From Theocolax elegans (lineage: Eukaryota; Arthropoda; Insecta; Hymenoptera; Cerocephalidae), in the NCBI GenBank assembly GCA_026168455.1, contig CM047431.1, positions 64,422,668 through 64,486,667 of the forward strand: 64,000 nucleotides of DNA, given 5' to 3'. Of the stretch, positions 57,095 through 64,000 are shown piece by piece; the first letter of the stretch is position 1, and every line of letters begins with the position of its first letter. The translations under genes were made by a program, and so were the position numbers. The notes beneath the pieces were generated by a model that was not told the origin of the DNA, did not search any database, and saw only the letters and a program-made list of their open reading frames with translations.

Positions 57095-58282
57095 CCCGAG
57101 TAGAAATGAATTCCAGGCAAAAAGAAGGCCCTGTTCAGGTACCTGACGAATATTAAAAGGCCCTGAACAGGTGCCTGTAAAGGGCCTTTAAAAAATGTAA
57201 TGGGGTGGAGATCAGGGCCTGTTTTATGTAATACTATTTTGTGGGTATGTTCAGGTGATATTAAGGCACTTAATTAGTAGTAAAAACTAAATCTGAATGT
57301 ATTTGTTATTTTACAATTGTTTTTAATTGTTAACCTTTAGAGGACAGGAATTTTCTGGTTCAAAAAAGCTTTTTTTTCAATAAAATTAATGTCTAAAAAC
57401 ATCGAATCACTTTTAACCTTTACAGGACGGGGATTTGGGTTTACTGTTTTCTCTCACTTTTCTATAGAAATCGAGTTTATGTGATGTCTCACATCTCAAA
57501 ACTAACACATGTAAAAGGTCGATCATGGGCATGGCCCGTATAGGTTAATAGGTTAAAAAAACGTTATCTTACATGTGTAACAGCTTTGTAATCTTAAAAA
57601 CCACAAAATATACTAATATAAAGTTATAAATATAAGGTTAATTAGGCGTGCGTACATGCGTGTATGTGTGTGTGCGTGTGTGTGCGTATAGGTTTTGTAA
57701 ATAAAATAAAATGCATTTTAATACATAAATATTTATTAAACATAAATATTATATATAATATAATTAAAATATATGGTTTAATATAATTTCCAAATAATTA
57801 CAACAATCTTAATATAATATAATATTAATAACTTTGCACTTTTTTTATACAATACAAAATTAAATCTTTTCACATATTTAAAGCAATATAATACTGCATA
57901 AACTTTTATATTATTAAAGTGTTTTTTTAAACTTTCACTATTTATATATTGTATTTTCCTTTTCAATCGGTACCTTCGAACTCTTAGTAAATTAAGCTTC
58001 TGAGTACTTATAATCAATTTTTTTACTCATTTTATATTTATAAAAAACTCTTGATAAAATTCTAACCTGAAAATTTATATACAATACTATATAATTTGTA
58101 GATACTATTACTAACCTCACATTCGAACTAACAAAATTGACTTTTACTATAACGTCACATCCGAACTAACAAAATTAGGCCCTGACTTAAATTCCATTAC
58201 ATTCGTATCCCGGCCCTTGACAGGCGGCCTTTTCAGGCCCTGTTTTCTAGTTCAGGCGGCCTGGCTAGAATTTCTACTCGGG
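57095..58282. mobile_element. Non-autonomous element with CCCGAGTAGAAAT terminal inverted repeats
   Basis: CCCGAGTAGAAAT (57,095-57,107) and ATTTCTACTCGGG (58,270-58,282) are perfect inverted ends. Subterminal AGGCCCTGAACAGG-like words repeat within about 150 bp of both ends, in both orientations. The interior is AT-rich with no meaningful ORF. It splits the left arm of the fold-back element. A target duplication could not be defined. Confidence 0.75.
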
Positions 58283-58290
58283 ACAAGCAC

Positions 58291-58370
58291 AAGTCACGGT
58301 AGCCGTGAGCGCTAAGGCGTATGCATTGTGCAGTACCAATGGGGTCTCAGGTTCAAATCCTGAGACCCAA
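58291..58370 (+). repeat. tRNA-like Pol III sequence in the left arm
   Basis: A tRNA-Ser/Leu-like D-arm region (GGTAGCCGTGAGCGCTAAGGCG) is followed by a T-arm of 8 bp (GGTCTCAG/CTGAGACC) around GTTCAAATC and then a poly-T run. The anticodon stem is poor and the acceptor stem does not pair, so a SINE-like derivative rather than a tRNA gene. Confidence 0.6.
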
Positions 58371-58514
58371 ATTTTTTTTTTTTTTTTTTTTTTTATGTAT
58401 TTAACACTTTTATTACAATAATTCCATAAATAATAACTATTTTAATAATTAATTATGTAAAAAATTTTACACTATTAATTATTAAAATAATTATTATTTA
58501 TTGAATTTATGTAA
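58371..58514. other. AT-rich part of the left arm
   Basis: Poly-T then TATGTATTTAACACTTTTAT, matched in inverse by 59,690-59,830. Confidence 0.7.
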
Positions 58515-58895
58515 CAGAAGTGTTAAATATTTTTGTGTTAAACATTTTTTTAATTTATAATAAAAAATATATATTAAAAAACAATAAAAATTTTTATATT
58601 AAAAATATATAAATTTATAAAAATAATTAAATTTATAAATGAAAATTAAAAATAATTTAAAAATAATTTAATTTAAAAATTTATTTTGTTACTCATAAAA
58701 ATAAATAAGTTTATAAATAACAAGTATAAATAAAAACATATTTAAATATTTTAATAAACATTCGAAAGGTCGTGTGAAATATACTTTTTTATTCAATTAA
58801 TTATTTATATAAATTTAAATAATTTATAAATTTTAATATATATTTTTTATTATAAATTAAAAAAATGTTTAATATAACAATATTTAACACTTCTG
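58515..58895. mobile_element. MITE with CAGAAGTGTTAAAT ends and TAA target duplication
   Basis: 381 bp. The first ~65 bp is the near-perfect reverse complement of the last ~65 bp (CAGAAGTG..CACTTCTG). Flanked by TAA on both sides (58,512-58,514; 58,896-58,898). A 3 bp TAA duplication fits PIF/Harbinger-type MITEs, but the family is not proven. Confidence 0.78.
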
Positions 58896-58918
58896 TAAAT
58901 ATAAACATAAATATAAAC

Positions 58919-59656
58919 TGTGACGAGTAACGATAGCGCGAGCTACTCGTCAACGTTCTCTATCGCGAGGCTTGTACAGCCGTCGGGTAAGACCGCGCGT
59001 AATACGGAAGGGAGGGGGAATGAGGGAGAATCGAGGAGAGACATTCTCACGTGAGCCGCCGAGCGAGAAAGTCCTCGAGTTCATTGGAGTGACGCCGCCG
59101 TCAACTACACATCATTGCATTCTAGACGTGAGGAGGTTCACCGGTAATAAGACAAGGTCAGATCTTTTACCCTCCCGACGAGTATAGCGTACTCGAGCAA
59201 TCCTCGCGGACTCTCTTCGCGTCGCGATCCCGCGTCCGGATTATGGTCTCCCGCGATTGCGCCCGGGTCACCCTAATGATTGTAGTACTTTACGTGTTCG
59301 CGATCTAATTATTGTATCGGACTACAGAGTAATAAATAAACCTGATTTCATTTTATCTTACGAGTCGTGTTATTTCGTCATCCCGTATCCACCCAGGAAT
59401 CCCGATCCTTAGTTCGATAAGCAGACGAGCCCGCGGTACTCGTCTGCCAATCCTGATTCATACTTCCGGAAGTGGGCTCTTTCTGGAGCCCACATCAACG
59501 TACACGGTAGCTGTTGAGGTATCGGCGAGCCGTTGACGGAGTGCACGAGAGGTCCGATCGCGCGCGAAGGTAAGTTCGTTACGCGCGATCTCAGAGTTAC
59601 CCCTACTCACGTTATCTCCGCGCATTATCCCACAAAACCCGATACGCACCGTTACA
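58919..59656 (+). mobile_element. Solo LTR (probably Gypsy-type)
   Basis: 738 bp starting TGTGACG and ending CGTTACA, flanked by AAAC on both sides (58,915-58,918; 59,657-59,660), a 4 bp target duplication. Much more GC-rich than its surroundings. It contains AATAAATAAA (59,331-59,340), a polyadenylation-type signal suggesting plus orientation. No internal retroviral genes remain, so it is the product of LTR-LTR recombination. Confidence 0.78.
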
Positions 59657-59832
59657 AAACATAAATATAAACATAATACATAAAATATATATATACATAA
59701 ATTCAATAAATAATAATTATTTTAATAATTAATAGTGTAAAATTTTTTACATAATTAATTATTAAAATAGTTATTATTTATGGAATTATTGTAATAAAAG
59801 TGTTAGATACATAAAAAAAAAAAAAAAAATTT

Positions 59833-59912
59833 GGGTCTCAGGATTTGAACCTGAGACCCCATGGTTACTGCACAATGCATAACGCCTTAGCGCTCACGGC
59901 TACCGTGACTTG
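59833..59912 (-). repeat. tRNA-like Pol III sequence in the right arm
   Basis: Reverse complement of 58,291-58,370 with a few changes; the same T-arm GGTCTCAG/CTGAGACC. Confidence 0.6.
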
Positions 59913-60226
59913 TACTCATATTTATATCGGAACTTATATTTAAGTTGTGCCCCCTCGAGGGGAGCTCAGAATTATAGGGTAATAAATCAAAATAGTTCAT
60001 TAATTAATTTTGTGTTGTTTTATTTATTTATTATTAAAATAAATTACAAATTTTATTTTACAAAAAAAAAAATTTTTTTGGGTGTGAGGTGATTTGAACC
60101 CTTGTTGTTCGGGTTCTCGTTACCCCTCCTTCGCTAGGCGAGTTCATACTCCCCGCCGGAGTAGGAACCAATCGAAGCGCGGCTCTACTGCGCAGACTCG
60201 AACTCCCAGCACGAGATAGAACTGCC

Positions 60227-60335
60227 GGTAACTGGGAGCCACCTATCGGTCGAAACGATTTTGAAATATGACTACTGCACTTGCTGATTGCTCACGGTAT
60301 TACCAGTTACGACCGATAGGTGGCTGCCAGTTACC
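60227..60335. mobile_element. Short palindromic MITE
   Basis: GGTAACTGGGAGCCACCTAT (with CGGTCG following) pairs with the end of the segment, CCGATAGGTGGCTGCCAGTTACC, over about 26 bp with one mismatch. Inserted right at the outer end of the fold-back right arm. Confidence 0.75.
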
Positions 60336-60368
60336 CGCTATAGATTAGCGTGCGCGTAGGGCTTATAT

Positions 60369-60430
60369 GGAGGCAAAGTAGGAAGGTTAAAGCGACTTTG
60401 ATCATATACTATGCCTTTACTTTGCCTCGT
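60369..60430. repeat. Small stem-loop
   Basis: GAGGCAAAGTA and TACTTTGCCTC form an 11 bp stem about 38 bp apart. Confidence 0.7.
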
Positions 60431-60544
60431 ATATTAATAACGTGGCATATAACGGATTTTTTTTATCAAAACTGAATTGCCAGTTCGGTTTCTGTGAAAT
60501 TGCATCCCATCAACTCTGTGTCTAAGATTACATTTTAAAAAAAA

Positions 60545-60675
60545 CAAAAATTTTCATATATCACGTGATTATCACGTGGATATGTACGTGATAATTACGT
60601 AGAACAATGGTCGAAAATCTCACGTGATTATCACGTGGATCGTGATGATCACGTGATAATTTTTAGTAGGGCACA
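60545..60675 (+). mobile_element. DNA-transposon terminus with CACGTG subterminal repeats
   Basis: ATCACGTGATTATCACGTGG and variants are repeated four to five times in about 110 bp, then the block ends at TTTTTAGTAGGG. The layout mirrors 11,407-11,514 (TCAGCTGA words ending in GCAGTAGGG), suggesting related but distinct EnSpm-like families. Confidence 0.5.
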
Positions 60676-61224
60676 GAGGTTAGATTTTTTTTCCGTGTAT
60701 ATATATATATATATATATACTAATTAATGTATTCGGGATATTTGTATTACCGGGAATAATTGCATCAATTTCAGGATTTTTCAGGAATTTCGGGAATTTT
60801 TAAGGTATTTCGGGATATTTGGACTAAATACGGGATTTTTCGGGAATTTCGGAATACTTTCATCAAATTCTGGATATTTCGAGAATTTTGGGAATGTTGA
60901 AGATATTTCATGTATTTAACTTTTAACAGTTCTCTATAGACTGAATTTAATTAAAAACGAAAAATTTAGATGTTATGCACCGTTGCCAGGTATATATATA
61001 ATAAAATGTTACATGTATTTTGACCTGTGATACTTATTTATTATTAATATTACATATATAGTAATTATGAACTTCAGTAAATAGAAATGAATATAAAAAC
61101 ATAGTAAAATATTATTTATACTTGAAATAAATTAAAACATTATAGCATTATAAACCTGTGTTCCTGAAAACAGAATATACGTAATTAATATAATTTAATA
61201 ACCAAACAAACAATATATATTATA

Positions 61225-61264
<40 letters not shown>

Positions 61265-61512
61265 TATTGTTTTTTTGGCTTAATAATCTTTAATTTCTTA
61301 TTTTCTTTTTTTTCAAACCATATCTATTTGAACTCAACTTTCTTCTAGTTTTTGGTTTGAGTGCCTATCTTTACTTGTTTCCGAGTTGTAAGCGATAAAA
61401 TTGGAATTAATTTTTACTAATATAATTATTAGATGTCGAATAACTGTCGTAAAAGTGGCCATTGGCAAGAGATACCTTGGCTTTCTTCACATTTTTATAT
61501 TATACACCAATG
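60676..61512. other. AT-rich DNA with microsatellites and a TTTCGGGA-like repeat
   Basis: (TA)n at 60,700-60,720 and 61,226-61,258. Between 60,730 and 60,900 the words GGGAATTTCGGGA, ATATTTCGGGAT and relatives recur about ten times. No gene seen. Confidence 0.65.
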
Positions 61513-61953
61513 TTAGGATAAGATCCGTTTCCCGGAGGTCAAGTACTCCCCTTGTGAGCGTTTTTTCTGCTGCTCCAATAATTCCTCAAGGTTTTTAATT
61601 TTTTCTTTTAAGACTAAATTTTCACCCTCCAGCTTCTTCATATCCGCTCTATTAGCTCTTAATTTCTATAAATAAAATTATTTCAATAGTACAAAAACTG
61701 TTAATACAAAGAGCATCTAATCCATGTATGAAGAGCATCCAAAACAAATAAAAAAAAAATAGTATCACCTTTAGCAGACGCCCATGGTCGTTTACATAAT
61801 ATTCCCATTCCTCGTAAACTTCCTCGTAAGAATACCTACAAAAACAAATAAATGATATAATATATATTTACAGTGAATATAAATTTTTAAATTAAGAAAG
61901 TTTATACATACTGAGATTTTTACTTATTCCAATCACGTTGGATTTTGGGTGCT
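61513..61953 (-). CDS. Coiled-coil exons of an unrecognised gene (partial, possibly broken)
   Basis: Three minus-strand exon candidates with AG/GT borders: 61,912-61,953, 61,769-61,835 and 61,513-61,665. The last two join in phase 0 and read YSYEEVYEEWEYY..GRLLKKLRANRADMK, then KLEGENLVLKEKIKNLEELL, ending at TAA 61,513-61,515; heptad-like spacing of Leu/Ile suggests a coiled coil. The first (APKIQRDWNK) joins in the right phase but holds an in-frame TAA. No upstream exon was found, so the gene model is incomplete and may be a pseudogene. It lies 3' of the gene at 62,224-62,904 on the same strand. Confidence 0.5.
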
Positions 61954-62223
61954 CTGAAAATAAAAATGATTTGTAGTGAAAGCAAATAATATCTTACTAA
62001 GGATTACGAAAATATATGTACAAGCGTGCCTTACAACATTTGCACAACCTCATTGATTAATATTAATTAATATTATATTCACAGTGTAATTTAAAATTAG
62101 TAGAGTAATTACAAGGCATAATTTTAGTATTGTTATTGGTACATCTAATAAATGAAGTATATAGATAGATGTTCTAAAATGAACTATTTATCGTTCATAA
62201 TTCTAGTGATATTAAAAGTATAT

Positions 62224-62904
62224 TTAGTCTGCGGCATTTTTGTTTTCTTTTGGTATCTCCCTGTTTTCCATTTGATAAAGTGGTCCTCGATTTGCACTTG
62301 TGCTAGCAGGTGCATATTCTGGAGGTGGTGGTGGTGCTGTATAGGGCTTCCCTGTGCTTTGCACACCATACCTGGCTGAGTCCTGATGGGGGCCTGGCAT
62401 GTTGTATGTACTCGGGCCTTGATAGGGCGCCGCTGCATAGTTATTATTATATGCACCTCGTGCATATTCTTGATTGTGTCCACCACGGTTGTCTATAGGA
62501 GGTCCATAGGGACCTTGAGCAACGGATGGTGCACCGTAGTGATGTTGCATGAATGGTGGTGGTCCTCCGTAACCGCTCCCCCAAGTAGCTGACCCCTGTT
62601 GCGGAAATGGAGGCTGAAAAGCTCCGTGCATATGCGGTGCTCTGTACCCTGGTGGCTCAATATTTCTTCCAGGCGACCAGTACGTGGCTTGCCTATACAA
62701 ATCCTTATGGGTAGTTGACGTGCTGGGTGTTGCAAGGGTTACTAAAGGGTCGTCTTTCTTGGACAAATTGAGCGGCGCTTCGTTTGAAGTCCCCAACATG
62801 TTATGCACTGAAAAAAAAACGTATATCAAAAAATTAAGTATAAATAAATAAAAAACATTATAGCATAATAAATACTTACATACGTCGACCCAACTTGATG
62901 TCAT
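62224..62904 (-). CDS. Two-exon gene for a P/G/Y-rich protein with a PLNLS motif
   Basis: Exon 1 62,880-62,904 (ATG, MTSSWVDV) has a strong GTAAGT donor; exon 2 62,224-62,807 has a poly-pyrimidine TTTTTTTTTCAG acceptor. Splicing in phase 1 gives 202 residues. Residues ~19-25 read APLNLSKK, a close match to the PxDLS-type CtBP-binding motif. The rest is low complexity, rich in Pro, Gly, Tyr, Ala and Gln (GYGGPPPFMQHHYG, YTAPPPPPEYAP), as in disordered or structural proteins. No enzyme domain. It is divergent from the exon at 63,195 with about 290 bp between starts. Function unknown. Confidence 0.6.
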   Translation of the reverse strand: MTSSWVDVCKYLLCYNVFYLFILNFLIYVFFSVHNMLGTSNEAPLNLSKKDDPLVTLATPSTSTTHKDLYRQATYWSPGRNIEPPGYRAPHMHGAFQPPFPQQGSATWGSGYGGPPPFMQHHYGAPSVAQGPYGPPIDNRGGHNQEYARGAYNNNYAAAPYQGPSTYNMPGPHQDSARYGVQSTGKPYTAPPPPPEYAPASTSANRGPLYQMENREIPKENKNAAD

Positions 62905-63194
62905 AACTATTATACGACTTGATGAAAAAAATATATGAGCGGAGTGAGCCGACGTGCAATCGAAATCGAAATGCGATGATTTGAACGACTGGAGGGGCAT
63001 TTCCAGGAAATTCTACAGCTGTAAAACAGTTGTTATTGTTAAAGTGTACTAAGTATACTTACTTTAACTCTTGTTTTATTTATTGTAGTTATATTACAAT
63101 AAACAGTTGCAAATACTATTAATTTTGTTAATAAATTTTAAGTTTTTTCATACTTATAATATATAATAATATAAACAAATAAATACAAAGAGAA
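62905..63194. promoter_or_regulatory. Putative shared promoter region of a divergent gene pair
   Basis: Lies between the ATG of the minus-strand gene (62,904) and the ATG of the plus-strand exon (63,195). AT-rich; no convincing core promoter motif can be asserted. Confidence 0.35.
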
Positions 63195-63425
63195 ATGAAT
63201 AAAAAAAAGCAGATTAGCACGTGGGTTCGGCAGATTGCTAATAATATTGATAAAATTGATGAAGTTAATTTCAATTCGATTAATACCTCTAGTTTAATTA
63301 ATAAGGTACGTTAAATATTTGTAACATTATTGTCCATAATATAAAGTTACTAAAAAATAACAATAAAAATTATCATTAAAAATATAATTTTTCTCGCCCA
63401 GGCAAAAGTTTTTAAATTAATATAG
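63195..63425 (+). CDS. First exon(s) of a plus-strand gene of unknown function
   Basis: ATG 63,195 to 63,305 encodes 37 residues (MNKKKQISTWVRQIANNIDK, then IDEVNFN..) and ends in a strong donor AAG/GTACGT. A possible second exon starts after CTCGCCCAG at 63,402 and reads AKVFKLI then TAG. The same acceptor and exon start are repeated at 63,913 (AKVFKLRN then TAG). No family recognised. The real downstream exon may have been displaced by the insertion described next or may lie outside the window. Confidence 0.5.
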
Positions 63426-63930
63426 AATTTTGTCGGTCTTGCTGAGCTAACGTCTAACGACTCTAAGAACTCCAAGTTGCTCGCTCGAAAAGGCACGACA
63501 ATTCGCCACGTATCAATCCCGAGGACAACATTATGAAGGCCACAAGCCGCCAGACATAAACCAAAAGAAGAAGCAAATAAAATACTAAGTTATAAAATTG
63601 AAAATATTTTAATAAGAAAGAAAGAAATTTTAAGTCTATGTGTTTCGTCTTGGGACCGTCTGTCAGAATTCATCAGTGGGGCGCAAACGGTCCCTGCCCC
63701 AGACACACAAGACAATATTATTGAATCAAAATAATGATAAACTTAAAATTTTGGTATCGTAAGAACAAATGAACGGAGCCTATATAAGTACACATAAGGT
63801 GGAAAATCTGATTGTGGATGGAAAAGTGCCCCCTAATATCAGAGTATGTACTATGGACATAATTTTAAACCAAAGTCCTGTTATTATTAAAAATATAATT
63901 TTTCTCGCCCAGGCAAAAGTTTTTAAATTA
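63375..63930. repeat. 45 bp direct repeat bracketing a ~466 bp insertion
   Basis: ATTAAAAATATAATTTTTCT followed by CGCCCAGGCAAAAGTTTTTAAATTA is identical at 63,375-63,419 and 63,886-63,930. It includes a splice acceptor and the start of an exon. Confidence 0.85.
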
Positions 63931-64000
63931 CGAAACTAGACGAAACACATAGACTTAAAATTTCTTTCTTTCTTATTAAAATATTTTCAATTTTATAACT
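63588..64000. repeat. 63 bp perfect inverted repeat reaching the window end
   Basis: 63,588-63,650 (AGTTATAAAATTG..GTGTTTCGTCT) is the exact reverse complement of 63,938-64,000. The partner may continue past the window. Just inside the left arm a shorter inverted pair, GGGACCGT/ACGGTCCC, encloses about 30 bp. Confidence 0.85.

Larger units (their letters stand above)
56813..60226. mobile_element. Fold-back element with tRNA-like arms, host to nested insertions
   Basis: The left arm (56,813-57,094, 58,283-58,514 and 58,896-58,918) is the reverse complement of the right arm (59,661-60,226): for example CCTACTCCGGCGGGGAGTAT at about 56,871 versus ATACTCCCCGCCGGAGTAGG at 60,146, and GAGCTCCCCTC at 57,047 versus GAGGGGAGCTC at 59,957. 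The arms contain Pol III B-box-like words (GGTTCAAATCC; GGGTTCAAATCACC). The right arm has a 14 bp segment absent from the left. Three elements interrupt it (57,095-58,282; 58,515-58,895; 58,919-59,656). No coding potential. Confidence 0.82.

Noticed and set aside
57778..58017. 79-residue minus-strand ORF in the CCCGAGTAG-ended element
   Set aside because: AT-rich low-complexity frame with no motif or splice context.
58291..58370. Functional tRNA gene
   Set aside because: Good T-arm and B box, but the acceptor and anticodon stems do not pair; the same sequence appears inverted at 59,833-59,912 as part of a repeat.

Overview
The window is repeat-rich eukaryotic DNA, almost certainly from an insect. 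It carries a LOA-like non-LTR retrotransposon, an I-like non-LTR retrotransposon, a Tnp2-type (EnSpm/CACTA-like) transposase, a Maverick/Polinton gene block, spliceosomal introns with GT..AG borders and several satellite families. A hymenopteran is plausible but not shown. No bacterial operon, rRNA gene, CRISPR array or credible functional tRNA was seen.

Positions 1-49,777 are dominated by a head-to-tail duplication. Copy 1 runs from left of the window to about 18,970; copy 2 runs from 18,971 to 49,777. Outside the LOA element the copies are nearly identical, apart from scattered substitutions and 1-3 base indels. Each unit holds, left to right: satellites; a minus-strand multi-exon gene for a tyrosine-recombinase-like protein with C2H2-like fingers; the LOA-like element (minus strand) inside an intron of that gene, flanked by a ~176 bp direct repeat that duplicates a whole exon; a plus-strand Tnp2-like transposase gene, head to head with the recombinase gene; the right end of a DNA transposon; 290 bp repeats in inverted orientation around an internally deleted I-like element; and GA-rich minisatellites. 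In copy 2 the LOA element consists of four overlapping pieces, which looks like misassembly or gap patching.

Positions 49,778-55,351 hold a compact minus-strand Polinton block: integrase with chromodomain, minor capsid, pVI-like/core protein, major capsid, a broken hypothetical gene and an adenain-type protease. Polymerase B and the packaging ATPase are not present before a 100-N gap at 55,501-55,600.

Positions 55,601-64,000 are AT-rich. They contain a 36 bp perfect palindrome, a fold-back element with tRNA-like sequences in both arms that has been invaded by a solo LTR, a MITE and a longer inverted-repeat element, and further small inverted repeats. At the right edge lie a minus-strand two-exon gene for a P/G/Y-rich protein with a PLNLS motif, a set of coiled-coil exons, and a divergent plus-strand first exon.

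Many coding regions carry single-base indels, often in homopolymers. Several lesions are private to one of the two near-identical copies. Genuine pseudogenes and long-read assembly errors therefore cannot be separated from this sequence alone.
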